Source: Geodermatophilus pulveris (GTDB taxonomy: Bacteria > Actinomycetota > Actinomycetes > Mycobacteriales > Geodermatophilaceae). From it: a stretch of 64,000 nt of DNA. Shown in pieces: positions 45,696-56,966 of this stretch. The position numbers and the translations under genes are program-made. The stretch is from the NCBI RefSeq assembly GCF_900188375.1, contig NZ_FZOO01000006.1, forward strand, positions 124,001 to 188,000. Reading direction: 5' to 3'. Below the pieces are notes generated by a model. That model was given only the letters and a program-made list of their open reading frames with translations, was not told where the DNA came from and searched no databases. Position 1 is the first letter of the stretch; every line of letters starts with the position of its first letter.

Positions 45696-46052
45696 ATGGC
45701 GCGCAAGGTGCAGGTCATCCTCAGTGACGACCTCGACGAGGACGTGCCCGCGGACGAGACGGTGAGTTTCTCGCTCGACGGCACCAGCTACGAGATCGAC
45801 CTGTCGGAGAAGAACGCGCAGGAATTGCGAGACACGTTCTCCCGGTACGTCCAGGCCGCCCGCAAGGTCGGTCGCGGCGGCGGCGGCCGGGCGTCCGGCG
45901 GCGGCCGGTCGCGGGCCACCGGCGGCGGTGGCCGCATGGACCGTGAGCAGGCCGGCGCGATCCGCGACTGGGCGCGCAAGAACGGCCACGCGGTCAGCGA
46001 CCGCGGGCGCATCCCGAGCAGCGTCGTCGAGGCCTACGAGGCCGCGCACTAG
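45696..46052 (+). CDS. lsr2: Nucleoid-associated protein Lsr2
   Basis: This 118-residue H-NS-like protein starts at ATG 45696 ([20 protein letters not shown]). The N-terminal dimerisation domain is beta-rich with [21 protein letters not shown] Gly/Arg/Ser linker follows ([20 protein letters not shown]). The C-terminal DNA-binding domain [20 protein letters not shown] has the RGR hook that reads AT-rich minor grooves. It silences horizontally acquired genes and organises the chromosome. It is monocistronic, with a terminator hairpin at 46133-46153. Confidence 0.96.
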   Translation: MARKVQVILSDDLDEDVPADETVSFSLDGTSYEIDLSEKNAQELRDTFSRYVQAARKVGRGGGGRASGGGRSRATGGGGRMDREQAGAIRDWARKNGHAVSDRGRIPSSVVEAYEAAH

Positions 46053-46065
46053 GAGGACCCCCTCG

Positions 46066-46103
46066 CCCCCCGCCGCTCGCAGGCTCGCGGCGGGCCCCTG
46101 CGA
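46066..46103 (-). repeat. Dispersed GC-rich intergenic repeat, copy 3 (inverted)
   Basis: Read on the minus strand the element runs GCAGGGGCCCGCCGCGAGCC, then TGCGAGCGGCGGGGGG, closely matching the copies at 33253 and 51106. It begins 14 bases after the lsr2 stop. Confidence 0.6.
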
Positions 46104-46132
46104 GGGGGCCGTTCCAGCACGGCGCCGCGGCT

Positions 46133-46153
46133 CGGCACCTCGACGAGGTGCCG
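46133..46153 (+). terminator. Hairpin downstream of lsr2
   Basis: CGGCACCTC (46133-46141) pairs perfectly with GAGGTGCCG (46145-46153) around a 3-base loop, 81 bases after the lsr2 stop. Confidence 0.55.
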
Positions 46154-46245
46154 GGCCGCTGTCATCCGGTCACCCGGCGTCACCGGCGGTCGGGCAGGGA
46201 CCTTCGACCCTGGGGGGTTCCGGACGGTGCGGTGACGGTCGGGGC

Positions 46246-46608
46246 ATGAGCCAGGACGCGGCCGAGACCACCGCCCGTCACGACCCGGCGCCCGCCGCGG
46301 GCGTCGCCGCACCGCGACCCCTCACGCCGGCCGCGGTGCAGGGGCCGTGGCAGGCGGCGGGACGGCGCCGGGTGGCCGCCTCCGGCCGGGACCGCTGGAC
46401 CGCCGGCGTGGACGCCGTGGCCCCCCGGTCGCCCTGGGGCGGCACCGCGCCCAGCCGGCTGCACGCCGTCGGCGACGAGGGGCTCGTCGCCGGCCGGGCG
46501 CTGTGCCTGGCGCCGGTCACCCTGCTCGACCCGGCCCTGTGGTCGTGGCCGGACGACGGGGACCACGACGGGCCGCTGTGCTGGGTCTGCCTGGCCCTGA
46601 CCCGCTGA
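46246..46608 (+). CDS. Hypothetical protein with a C-terminal CxxC
   Basis: The 120-residue product starts at ATG 46246 (ribosome site weak). I do not recognise a family. It is Ala/Arg-rich with RPLTPAAVQGPWQAAGRRR near the middle and RLHAVGDEGLVAGRALCLAPVTLLDPALW later. The last residues are CWVCLALTR, a CxxC that could bind metal or a thiol partner, with one further Cys in LCLAPV. No signal peptide or membrane helix is evident. It lies between lsr2 and clpC on the same strand. Codon use looks like a real gene (GC-rich third positions). Confidence 0.55.
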   Translation: MSQDAAETTARHDPAPAAGVAAPRPLTPAAVQGPWQAAGRRRVAASGRDRWTAGVDAVAPRSPWGGTAPSRLHAVGDEGLVAGRALCLAPVTLLDPALWSWPDDGDHDGPLCWVCLALTR

Positions 46609-46724
46609 CGCCCGTCTGCTCTGGGCGTAACCGCCGCGGAACACCGGTCCGCCACCATCGGTTGGACCGGACAGCTCCCTCCTCCGCACCGGCCGCGTGC
46701 CGACGGAGGGACGGAGACCGCGAC

Positions 46725-46730
46725 TACAGT
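46725..46730 (+). promoter_or_regulatory. Candidate -10 element for clpC
   Basis: TACAGT in CGACTACAGTGG fits TANNNT and would start transcription near 46737, about 90 bases before clpC. A -35 hexamer and a ClgR-type operator are not convincing. Confidence 0.4.
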
Positions 46731-46826
46731 GGAAAGACCGGTGCCCCGCGCGCCGACGGACGTCGGGTGCTCCTCCCCACCAGGGGAGGGCAGCGCCGGA
46801 CCAGCCGGTCAGAGGAGAAGCAGCAG

Positions 46827-49352
<2,526 letters not shown>

Positions 49353-49367
49353 GCTCCTGCAGGAGGA

Positions 49368-49407
49368 CCGGAGGGGCCGTCTCCCGCGAGGGGGGCGGCC
49401 CCTCCGG
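49368..49407. terminator. clpC/mutY bidirectional terminator
   Basis: CCGGAGGGGCCG (49368-49379) pairs perfectly with CGGCCCCTCCGG (49396-49407) around a 16-base loop, between the convergent clpC and mutY stops. A smaller palindrome, CTCCTGCAGGAG, lies directly before it at 49354-49365. Confidence 0.7.
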
Positions 49408-49440
49408 CGTCTCCGGGCCCGCTGACCGCGGCGGCCGGGG

Positions 49441-50361
49441 TCAGGCGGGCAGCCGGAAGCGGCCGTCCGCGGTCTGCTCGACCAGCCCGTCGGCCAGCAG
49501 CGAGTCCAGGCAGCGGGAGCGCTGGACGGCGTCGTCCCACGCGCCGTCCAGCGCGGGCGCCGCCACGGGCCCCTCGGCGGCGCGCAGGACGTCCAGCAGC
49601 CGCCCCCGCACCTGCCGGTCCGTGCCGGCGAACCGCTGCACCCGGCGGGGCGGGCCGTCGGCCGCCGGGGAGCCGGCCAGCCGCCACGCACAGCGGTCCC
49701 GGACGGGGCAGGCCCCGCAGCGCGGCGTCCGCGCCACGCACACCAGCGCGCCGAGCTCCATGACCGCGACCGAGAACCGCACCGCGCGCGCCGGGTCCGC
49801 GGGAGCGAGCTCCGCGACGTCGGTGAGATCGGCGGCTCTCGCGGGCGCGGCGTCGGCCCGGCCGTGCACCAGCCGGGCCACCACCCGCCGCACGTTGGTG
49901 TCGACCACCGGCTGCGGCTGCCCGTGGCCGAAGCAGGCGACGGCGCGGGCGGTGTAGGTGCCGACACCCGGCAGCGCCTCCAGCGCGGCCACGTCCGCGG
50001 GGACGGCGCCGCCGTGCCGCTCGGTCAGGGCGACAGCGGTCTCCCGCAGCCGCAGCGCCCGCCGCGGGTAGCCGAGCTTGCCCCAGGCGCGGATGACCTC
50101 GGCCGGGGACGCCGCGGCCAGGGCCGCCGGGGTGGGCCAGCGGGCCACCCACTCCCGCCACACCGGCTCGACGCGGGCCACCGGCGTCTGCTGCAGCATC
50201 ACCTCGCTGACCAGCACCGCCCACGGGTCGGTGTCCGGGCGGCGCCACGGCAGGTCGCGGGCGGCGCGGGCGAACCAGTCGACGAGGGTGTCGCCGACGG
50301 TGTCGGGCGACGGCGGGAGGGCGCGGGCCGGGCTGTCCACGAGGTCCCAGTGTGCCGCCAA
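49441..50361 (-). CDS. mutY: A/G-specific adenine glycosylase
   Basis: This 306-residue DNA glycosylase removes adenine opposite 8-oxoguanine. It has LVSEVMLQQTPVARV with the catalytic Glu, the helix-hairpin-helix LPGVGTYTARAVACFG, the catalytic Asp in VVDTNVRRVVARL, and the FeS cluster CVARTPRCGACPVRDRC (spacing C-x6-C-x2-C-x5-C). It lacks the NUDIX-like C-terminal domain, usual for actinobacterial forms of this length. The frame opens at a TTG at 50361; GTG 50340 (VDSPARAL) is a plausible alternative start. It is divergent from the membrane-anchored gene at 50418. Confidence 0.92.
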   Translation of the reverse strand: MAAHWDLVDSPARALPPSPDTVGDTLVDWFARAARDLPWRRPDTDPWAVLVSEVMLQQTPVARVEPVWREWVARWPTPAALAAASPAEVIRAWGKLGYPRRALRLRETAVALTERHGGAVPADVAALEALPGVGTYTARAVACFGHGQPQPVVDTNVRRVVARLVHGRADAAPARAADLTDVAELAPADPARAVRFSVAVMELGALVCVARTPRCGACPVRDRCAWRLAGSPAADGPPRRVQRFAGTDRQVRGRLLDVLRAAEGPVAAPALDGAWDDAVQRSRCLDSLLADGLVEQTADGRFRLPA

Positions 50362-50417
50362 CGGGGGACGGCGTGCCGCCGCGGACCGGTCCGCGGGCGC
50401 GCACTACCGTTCTCGGC

Positions 50418-51095
50418 GTGCTGCGCCCGGTCGGCCCCCTGCCCGCGGCGGTCTACTGGCGGCGGCGGCTGCTGGTCCTGCTGCTGGTCGTGGCGGTCCT
50501 GGGCGGCGGGGGGTGGCTGCTGGTGGCCGCGCTCGGCGGGACCCCGGGGCGGGCGGCGACGGCCACCGCCGCGGCGACGCCGCAGGCCGCCGCCACCGGG
50601 CCGCCGGCACTGGAACGGGTGCTGCCCTCGGTGGCCGGCGTGCGGACGCCCACCCCGGCGCCCGAGCCGCCCGCCGAGCCGGCGCCCGCGCCGACGCAGA
50701 CCCCCGGGGGGCCCTGCTCGGACGACTCGATCGAGCTGGAGGTGCGCGGCCCTGCCGGCGCGCCGGCCGGCAGCAAGCCGACGTTCGAGCTCGTGGTCAC
50801 CAACGTCTCGCCGGTGCCGTGCGTGCGGGTCCTCGACGAGCGCCTGCAGGAGGTGCTGATGCTGGACGCGGCCGGCCGGCGGGTGTGGGGCAGCAACGAC
50901 TGCTTCCCCGGGGACGGCACCGAGACCCGCACCCTGGCGCCGGGGGAGTCGGTGACCGCCGCGCTGGTGTGGGGCGGCCGGACCAGCGAGCCGTCGTGCA
51001 CCACACCCCGGACCACGCCGCAGCCGGGCGACTACCTGCTGCGCGGCCGGCTGGACACCGAGGTGAGCCCCGACGTGCCCTTCACGATCTCCTGA
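50418..51095 (+). CDS. Membrane-anchored extracytoplasmic protein next to disA
   Basis: This 225-residue protein starts at GTG 50418. Basic residues then a hydrophobic helix (LLVLLLVVAVLGGGGWLLVAAL, about 20-41) form a signal anchor; an Ala/Pro/Thr-rich linker follows, and a beta-rich domain begins near residue 100. That domain has FELVVTNVSPVPCVRVLDER, two further Cys pairs and a TAALVWGGRTSEPSC segment, suggesting disulfides outside the membrane. A gene of similar position and topology (Rv3587c) lies beside disA in mycobacteria. The function is unknown. It is convergent with disA, with a dispersed-repeat copy between. Confidence 0.72.
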   Translation: MLRPVGPLPAAVYWRRRLLVLLLVVAVLGGGGWLLVAALGGTPGRAATATAAATPQAAATGPPALERVLPSVAGVRTPTPAPEPPAEPAPAPTQTPGGPCSDDSIELEVRGPAGAPAGSKPTFELVVTNVSPVPCVRVLDERLQEVLMLDAAGRRVWGSNDCFPGDGTETRTLAPGESVTAALVWGGRTSEPSCTTPRTTPQPGDYLLRGRLDTEVSPDVPFTIS

Positions 51096-51105
51096 GCCGG
51101 CCCTC

Positions 51106-51143
51106 CTGCAGGGTCCCGCCGCGGGCTTGCGAGCGGTGGGGGG
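51106..51143 (+). repeat. Dispersed GC-rich intergenic repeat, copy 2
   Basis: CTGCAGGGTCCCGCCGCGGG, then CTTGCGAGCGGTGGGGGG, differs from copy 1 at only a few positions. It lies 11 bases after the stop of the membrane-anchored gene. The flanking GGAAGGACCCC is also similar to sequence beside copy 3. Confidence 0.6.
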
Positions 51144-51206
51144 CAGTGGAAGGACCCCGTCCTCCGCAACCTCGCGAGCTCGGGTTGGGGCCCTGGACAG
51201 GGCCGT

Positions 51207-52292
51207 TCAGCTGTAGCGGTCGAGGATCGAGGTCTCGGCCAGCCGGGAGAGGCCCTCCCGGATGCCGCGGGCCCGCGCCTCGCCGACGCCCTCGACGGCC
51301 AGCAGGTCCTCGATGGTGGCGGCGAGCAGCTTCTGCAGCCCGCCGAAGTGGTCGACCAGCCGGTCGATGATGCTCGCGGGCAGCCGCGGGACGCGGGCCA
51401 GCAGGCGGTAGCCGCGCGGGCTGACGGGGGAGTCCAGGGCGTCGGCGGACGTCGGCAGCCCGTAGCAGCGGGCCACCGCGGACAGGTCGAGCAGCTCGGT
51501 GGCTGACAGCGCGCGCAGGTCGGCGAGGACCTCCTCGATGCCCCGCGGCCGGCGCAGCCCCGAGGGCAGGTAGTCGCGCACGAGCAGCGCGCGGTCCTCC
51601 TCGACGCCGGCGAGCATCTCGTCGAGCTGCAGCGCCAGCAGCCGGCCGTCGGTGCCCAGCTCGACGACGAAGCCCTCGATCTCGTCGGCGATGCGGCGGA
51701 CCATCTCCAGCCGCTGGCTGACGCTCATGGCGTCGCGGACGGTGACGAGGTCCTCGATCTCCAGTGCCGACAGCGTGCTGGCCACCTCGTCCAGGCGCAG
51801 CTTGTACCGCTCCAGGGCGGCCAGGGCCTGGTTGGCGCGGGCCAGGATGGTGGTCGGGTGCTCCAGCGTGTAGCGCCGCCCGGCGACGTAGACGCTGATG
51901 ATGAGCATCGACTGGCTGACCGAGATCACCGGGAAGCCGCTCTGGATGGCGACCCGCTCGGCGGTGCGGTGCCGGGTGCCGGACTCCTCGGTGGGCACGG
52001 TGGGGTCGGGCATCAGGTGGACGCCGGCCCGCACGATCCGCGTGCCGTCGTAGGACACGATCACCGCGCCGTCCATCTTGGCCAGCTCCCGCAGCCGGGT
52101 GGCCGACAGCGCGACGTCGAGGGCGAAGCCGCCGGTGCAGATGGACTCGACCACCCGGTCGTACCCGAGCACGATGAGCGCACCGGTCCGCCCGGCCAGG
52201 ATGCGCTCCAGGCCGTCCCGCAGTGCCGTACCCGGTGCGATGCGGCCGAGCAGTTCGCGGAGCGCGACCTCGGAGTCCACAGCGGGGGGCAC
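51207..52292 (-). CDS. disA: DNA-integrity scanning diadenylate cyclase
   Basis: This 361-residue protein makes c-di-AMP and scans DNA for branched structures. The N-terminal DAC domain has [11 protein letters not shown] (DGA) and [11 protein letters not shown] (RHR), both needed for activity. The middle helical spine and the C-terminal helix-hairpin-helix domain ([21 protein letters not shown]) match full-length DisA. GTG 52292 has AGGAG upstream. It follows radA on the same strand, as in mycobacteria, where the pair is co-transcribed and RadA restrains DisA in other species. Confidence 0.96.
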   Translation of the reverse strand: MPPAVDSEVALRELLGRIAPGTALRDGLERILAGRTGALIVLGYDRVVESICTGGFALDVALSATRLRELAKMDGAVIVSYDGTRIVRAGVHLMPDPTVPTEESGTRHRTAERVAIQSGFPVISVSQSMLIISVYVAGRRYTLEHPTTILARANQALAALERYKLRLDEVASTLSALEIEDLVTVRDAMSVSQRLEMVRRIADEIEGFVVELGTDGRLLALQLDEMLAGVEEDRALLVRDYLPSGLRRPRGIEEVLADLRALSATELLDLSAVARCYGLPTSADALDSPVSPRGYRLLARVPRLPASIIDRLVDHFGGLQKLLAATIEDLLAVEGVGEARARGIREGLSRLAETSILDRYS

Positions 52293-52395
52293 GAGCGCTC
52301 CTGACGTTCGACGTGGTGGCGGCTGAGTCTACGTGGCGCGGGGCGTGCCGGCGGTCGCCGGTGAGCCACCGCTGCCGGATCGAGACGGGTGGGCC

Positions 52396-53763
52396 TCAGA
52401 ACAGGCGGGCGAAGGCGGCCCCGAGGTCGGGCACCTCGACCAGCCGCATGCCCCGGGGTGCGCTGCCGGCGTCCTCGGGGACGAACGCGACCTTGTAGCC
52501 CTGCCGGGCCGCCTCGGCCAGCCGCCGGCCGGTGCCGCCGACGCGGCGGATCTCCCCGGACAGGCCGACCTCGCCCACCGCGACCAGGCCGCGGGGGAGG
52601 GGGACGTCCTTGGCCGCCGACGCGATGGCCAGCGCCAGCGCGAGGTCGGCGGCGGGCTCCGCGATGCGCACCCCGCCCACGGAGGCGGCGAAGACGTCGG
52701 CGTCGGCGAGCTTGACCCGGCCGCGCCGCTCCACCACGGCGTTGACCATGGCGACGCGCTGGGAGTCCAGGCCGCTGACCGCCCGGCGGGGCGAGCCACC
52801 GCCGCCGGTGCCCGCGACGAGGGCCTGCACCTCGGCCAGCAGCGGCCGGCTGCCCTCCAGCGTGACGGTGACGCAGCTGCCGGGGACCGGTGCGCTGCGC
52901 CGGGACACGAACAGCGACGAGGGGTCGGGGACGCCGACGACCCCGGTGTCGCCGATCTCGAAGCAGCCGATCTCGTCGGCCGGGCCGAACCGGTTCTTCA
53001 TCGCCCGCACCAGCCGCAGCGTCGAGTGCCGCTCCCCGTCGAAGGAGACCACCACGTCGACGAGGTGCTCCAGCGTGCGCGGCCCGGCGATGGCGCCGTC
53101 CTTGGTGACGTGGCCGACCAGGATGGTGGTCATCCCCCGGCTCTTGGCGACGGCGGTGAGCGCGCTGGCCACCGCCCGCACCTGGGTGGACCCGCCGTCG
53201 GTGCCCTCGACCGCGGGGGAGCGCACCGTCTGCACGCTGTCGAGCACCAGCAGGGAGGGCGCGACGTCCTCGACGTGGGCGAGGACGGCGGACAGCTCGG
53301 TCTCCGCGGCCAGGTACAGCTGGTCGTGCAGGGCGCCGATGCGCTCGGCGCGCAGCCGCACCTGGGCCGCGGACTCCTCGCCGGAGACCACGAGGGCCGG
53401 GCCGTTCGTGGCGGCCACCCGGTGGGCGACCTCGAGCAGCAGCGTGGACTTGCCGACGCCCGGCTCGCCGGCGACCAGCAGCACCGCGCCGGGCACCAGG
53501 CCGCCGCCGAGGACGCGGTCGAACTCGTCGATGCCGGTGGGCACCGCACGGGCGGCGGCCAGCTCCACCTGGGCGATGGGCACCGCCGGTGCGGTCACCG
53601 GCCCGGCGGCCACGGCCCGCAGCGGCGAGGCGGGGGTGCCGACCTCCTGCAGGGTGCCCCAGGCCTGGCACTCGGGGCACCGGCCGACCCACTTGGCCGA
53701 GGCGTGGCCGCACTCGGTGCAGCGGTGGGCGGGGCGGGTGGACCTCACTCCGGCAGGTGGCAC
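52396..53763 (-). CDS. radA: DNA repair protein RadA (Sms)
   Basis: This 455-residue RecA-like protein helps branch migration and recombination repair. It has the zinc finger CTECGHASAKWVGRCPEC (15-32), Walker A VAGEPGVGKSTLL, Walker B SLLVLDSVQT and the RadA-specific KNRFG in RAMKNRFGPADE. The C-terminal Lon-protease-like domain (SGLDSQRVAMVNAVVE; VGLSGEIRRV) is intact without its catalytic dyad, as in the family. The upstream gene is lpqE and the downstream gene disA. Confidence 0.96.
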   Translation of the reverse strand: MPPAGVRSTRPAHRCTECGHASAKWVGRCPECQAWGTLQEVGTPASPLRAVAAGPVTAPAVPIAQVELAAARAVPTGIDEFDRVLGGGLVPGAVLLVAGEPGVGKSTLLLEVAHRVAATNGPALVVSGEESAAQVRLRAERIGALHDQLYLAAETELSAVLAHVEDVAPSLLVLDSVQTVRSPAVEGTDGGSTQVRAVASALTAVAKSRGMTTILVGHVTKDGAIAGPRTLEHLVDVVVSFDGERHSTLRLVRAMKNRFGPADEIGCFEIGDTGVVGVPDPSSLFVSRRSAPVPGSCVTVTLEGSRPLLAEVQALVAGTGGGGSPRRAVSGLDSQRVAMVNAVVERRGRVKLADADVFAASVGGVRIAEPAADLALALAIASAAKDVPLPRGLVAVGEVGLSGEIRRVGGTGRRLAEAARQGYKVAFVPEDAGSAPRGMRLVEVPDLGAAFARLF

Positions 53764-53826
53764 ACCGCGACGCTAACCGCCGGGGGTGACGATCCCGGGG
53801 ACGGCGCGGGGACGCGGGGTCCTTCT

Positions 53827-54609
53827 CTAGTCGCCGTCGCCCCCGCCGGCCTCGGCCTCCCGCTCGCGGGCGACGTCCTCGGCGCCGTCGGTGCCGCTCT
53901 CCTCGCCCTCCTCGTGGTGGAAGTCGAAGGGCTCCTCGCGCGGCAGCACCCGGGCGGGCGTGTTGACCAGCGCCTGCACGGTGATCTCACCGGCGCGCTC
54001 GAAGGTCAGGGTGGCCTCGATGCTCTGGCCGGCGGTCAGCTCCTCGGCCAGGCCGACCACCTCGACCGTCGCGCCGCTGGTGCCGCCGAGGAAGACCGTG
54101 GACTGCGCCGGGACGGGGATGTCGACCTCCGAGCTGGCCGTCGGCGTGGCCGGGGCGGTCGGGGTGGCGGGGGTGGTCGGCGCCGGGAGCGCGCCGGGGG
54201 ACGGCGTCGCCGCGGGGTCCGTCGGCGCCGGGGCCGGCACGGGCGTGGTGGGCGCGGCCACCGGCTCGGCGGACGGCGAGCCCGGGACGGCGGGGACGGC
54301 GGTGGTCTGCCCGGACACCACGACGCCCTCGAAGGCCTCGCCCTCGATGGACACCAGCCGGTCGGGCTCGTTGTCGGTGTTGACGATCGCCATCTCCAGC
54401 TCGGCGTCCTCGCCCTCCTCGTACACCCCGTCCTGCGGGTAGGCGAGGGTGATCGCGCGCAGCTCGACGTCGCCCACCGCGGCCTGCGGGCCGACCTTGT
54501 CCCGGTTCTGGGTGGCCGTCTGGGCGACCTGGCCGGCGCTGCACGCGGTGAGCGCGACCGGGCTGAGCAGCAGGGCGCCCATCGTGGCAGCGCGCAGTGC
54601 GCGGTTCAC
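53827..54609 (-). CDS. lpqE: LpqE-like lipoprotein
   Basis: This 260-residue protein is read from GTG 54609, with GGAGG nine bases upstream; GTG 54642 would add 11 residues without a ribosome site. The signal peptide ends LTAC (lipobox Cys23), so it is a lipoprotein. The body is beta-rich (DVELRAITLAYPQDGVYEEG), is interrupted by a ~50-residue Pro/Thr/Ala insertion, and ends in an acidic tail. Position next to radA-disA and the fold match LpqE (Rv3584), related to PCu(A)C/DUF461 copper chaperones, but no clear copper motif is seen. Function uncertain. Confidence 0.72.
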   Translation of the reverse strand: MNRALRAATMGALLLSPVALTACSAGQVAQTATQNRDKVGPQAAVGDVELRAITLAYPQDGVYEEGEDAELEMAIVNTDNEPDRLVSIEGEAFEGVVVSGQTTAVPAVPGSPSAEPVAAPTTPVPAPAPTDPAATPSPGALPAPTTPATPTAPATPTASSEVDIPVPAQSTVFLGGTSGATVEVVGLAEELTAGQSIEATLTFERAGEITVQALVNTPARVLPREEPFDFHHEEGEESGTDGAEDVAREREAEAGGGDGD

Positions 54610-54669
54610 AGCCGTCGACCTCCAGGGGGACGTGCCGGCCACCGCACGTCGATGGCCCGAGTCGCGTCG

Positions 54670-54675
54670 AGCCTA
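54670..54675 (-). promoter_or_regulatory. Candidate -10 element for lpqE
   Basis: On the minus strand TAGGCT, within GAGTTAGGCTCG, fits TANNNT. It places the start near 54663 and a leader of about 54 bases to GTG 54609. The region is shared with the divergent photolyase gene. Confidence 0.45.
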
Positions 54676-54711
54676 ACTCCCGCCCCAGGATGGGCGCCGG
54701 GAGGTGAGGGA

Positions 54712-56277
54712 GTGCCGCACGAGCCGCGCACGCCGAGGCGGCCGGGGGAGGACCCCGCGCTGGCCGCCTTCCCCGCCCGCGCACCGGGCACCCGGCGCTG
54801 GTGCTTCGCCGACCAGCTCGGCCCGCACTTCCTCGACGGCCCCGACCAGCCGGTGCTGCTCGTCGAGTCGAAGGCGGTCTTCGCCCGCCGCCGCTTCCAC
54901 CGCCAGAAGGCCCACCTGGTGCTGTCGGCGCTGCGGCACCGGGCCGCCGAGCTGGGCGAGCAGGCCGAGCTGCACCGGGTGCACGGCTACGCCGAGGCGC
55001 TGGACCGGGTGCGGGAGGCGGTGAGCGTGTGCGCGCCCACCACCTGGAGCAGCCGCGACTACGTGCTGCGCCGTCCCGGCCTCACCGTCCTGGCCGCCCG
55101 GGGGTTCGTGGCCACCCAGGAGGAGTTCGCCGGCTGGGCCGCCGGACGGGGCCGCCAGCGGCTGCTCATGGAGGACTTCTACCGGCACAACCGCCGCCGG
55201 CACGACGTGCTCATGGACGGCGCCGAGCCGGTCGGCGGGCGCTGGAACCTCGACCACGACAACCGCGAGCCGCCGCCCCGGGACGGGCGGATCGGGGTCC
55301 CGGAGCCGTGGTGGCCGGAGGAGGACGAGATCGACGCGCAGGTGCGCGCCGACCTCGACCGCTGGGCGGCCGACGGCGAGGTCGCGTTCGTGGGGGACGA
55401 CGGCCCGCGGCTGTTCCCGGTGACCCGCGCAGAGGCGCTGCACCGGCTGCGCGACTTCCTGGACACCCGGCTGGGCGCGTTCGGGCCGCACGAGGACGCG
55501 ATGCTGGCCGGCGAGCGGTGGATGGCCCACTCGCTGCTGTCGCCGGCGCTGAACCTCGGCCTGCTGGACCCGGTCGAGGTGGTGCAGGCGGCCGAGCAGC
55601 GCTACCGCGACTCGGTGGCGACGGGCGACCCGCTGCCGCTGAACAGCGTGGAGGGGTTCGTCCGCCAGGTGATGGGCTGGCGGGACTACATCTGGCACAC
55701 CTACTGGCACTTCGGCCGCGACTTCCGGCACGGCAACGCGCTGGCCGCGCACGAGGCGGTGCCGGACTGGCTGGCCGACCTCGACGACGGCGCCGTGGAC
55801 GCGGCCTGCATGTCCGACGTCCTCGGCGACCTGCGGCGGGACGGCTGGGTGCACCACATCCCGCGGCTGATGGTGCTCGGCAACTACGCGCTGCAGCGCG
55901 GCATCGACCCGCTGGCGATGACCGACTGGTTCCACCGCAACTTCGTCGACGGCTACGACTGGGTGATGGTCGCCAACGTCGTCGGCATGAGCCAGCACGC
56001 CGACGGCGGCCTGCTGGCCACCAAGCCCTACGCCTCCGGCGGGGCCTACATCGACCGGATGAGCGACTACTGCCGCGGCTGCCGCTACGACCCGCGCAAG
56101 CGGCTGGGCGAGGACGCCTGCCCCTTCACCGCCGGCTACTGGGCCTTCCTCGAGCGCAACCGGGAGCGGCTGGCGCCCAACCCGCGGATGCGCCGCGCGC
56201 TGCAGGGCCTCGACCGGCTCAAGGGCCTGGAGGAGGTCGTCGAGCAGGAGCGGCTGCGCGGCACCGGGGCGATCTAG
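54712..56277 (+). CDS. FeS-type bacterial (6-4) photolyase/cryptochrome
   Basis: This 521-residue protein starts at GTG 54712. It belongs to the photolyase-related FeS-BCP branch (PhrB/CryB). It has RRWCFADQLGPHF at the N-terminus, LMEDFYRHNRRRHDVLMDG, GGRWNLDHDNREPPP, and the FAD domain with VMGWRDYIWHTYWHFG and YDWVMVANVVGMSQHADGG. Four cysteines, Cys366, Cys454, Cys457 and Cys470, have the same 88-3-13 spacing as the 4Fe-4S ligands remembered for Agrobacterium PhrB (350, 438, 441, 454). It should repair (6-4) photoproducts using light, with a lumazine antenna. It is followed by an ECF sigma factor gene. Confidence 0.88.
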   Translation: MPHEPRTPRRPGEDPALAAFPARAPGTRRWCFADQLGPHFLDGPDQPVLLVESKAVFARRRFHRQKAHLVLSALRHRAAELGEQAELHRVHGYAEALDRVREAVSVCAPTTWSSRDYVLRRPGLTVLAARGFVATQEEFAGWAAGRGRQRLLMEDFYRHNRRRHDVLMDGAEPVGGRWNLDHDNREPPPRDGRIGVPEPWWPEEDEIDAQVRADLDRWAADGEVAFVGDDGPRLFPVTRAEALHRLRDFLDTRLGAFGPHEDAMLAGERWMAHSLLSPALNLGLLDPVEVVQAAEQRYRDSVATGDPLPLNSVEGFVRQVMGWRDYIWHTYWHFGRDFRHGNALAAHEAVPDWLADLDDGAVDAACMSDVLGDLRRDGWVHHIPRLMVLGNYALQRGIDPLAMTDWFHRNFVDGYDWVMVANVVGMSQHADGGLLATKPYASGGAYIDRMSDYCRGCRYDPRKRLGEDACPFTAGYWAFLERNRERLAPNPRMRRALQGLDRLKGLEEVVEQERLRGTGAI

Positions 56278-56362
56278 CCGCACCCGTCCGGGTGACCGGG
56301 GTGCGGTGCGCCCCCGCACCTGCCGATCCCAGGGACGACGGGATCGCGGGCGGAGGTGCGGG

Positions 56363-56956
56363 ATGCGGACGGGACCGGCCTTCGACGACGTCCTGGCCGC
56401 GGCGCAGGCCGGCGCGCCGTGGGCCTTCGAGGTGCTCTACCGGGACCTGTCGCCCGCGGTGACCGGCTACCTTCGCCTGCACGGCGCGGCCGAGCCCGAC
56501 GACCTCGCCAGCGAGACCTTCATCGGCGTCCTGACCGGCCTCCCGGCCTTCCGCGGCGGCGAGGAGGCCCTGCGCGCCTGGGTCTTCACCATCGCCCACC
56601 GGCGGCTGGTCGACGACTGGCGCCGCCGCGGCCGGCGCCCGCAGCTGACCGACGACGACACGCTGCTCGCGGAGCACCGCGGCGGCGACGTCGAGGACGA
56701 CGTCCTCGCGCGGGTGGGCACCGCGGAGGTGGACCGGCTCTGCGCCGGCCTGCCGACCGACCAGCGGGCCGTCCTGCTGCTGCGCATCCTCGCCGACCTC
56801 ACGGTCGAGCAGGTCGCGGAGGTGCTCGGCAGGTCCGTGGGCTCGGTGAAGGCCCTGCAGCGACGGGGACTGCGCACCCTGCGGACCGCCCTCGACGCGA
56901 CCTCACCCGGAGGGGTGGGGGTCGGCGCGCACCCTTCTGCGGCCCTCCGGCGATGA
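56363..56956 (+). CDS. ECF RNA polymerase sigma factor
   Basis: This 197-residue protein starts at ATG 56363 with GGAGG upstream. Region 2 (WAFEVLYRDLSPAVTGYLRL; AWVFTIAHRRLVDDWRRRGR) and region 4 (LPTDQRAVLLLRILADLTVE; VLGRSVGSVKALQRRGLRTL) are both complete, with nothing resembling regions 1.1 or 3. It directs RNA polymerase to specific promoters under some stress. The next gene, 10 bases on, encodes a membrane protein that may restrain it. The regulon and trigger are not visible; the upstream photolyase hints at light or oxidative stress. Confidence 0.88.
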   Translation: MRTGPAFDDVLAAAQAGAPWAFEVLYRDLSPAVTGYLRLHGAAEPDDLASETFIGVLTGLPAFRGGEEALRAWVFTIAHRRLVDDWRRRGRRPQLTDDDTLLAEHRGGDVEDDVLARVGTAEVDRLCAGLPTDQRAVLLLRILADLTVEQVAEVLGRSVGSVKALQRRGLRTLRTALDATSPGGVGVGAHPSAALRR

Positions 56957-56966
56957 CAGGGACGAG

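Noticed and set aside
46609..46826. ClgR operator upstream of clpC
   Set aside because: No convincing palindrome with TTCGC and GCGAA half-sites at the right spacing could be found.
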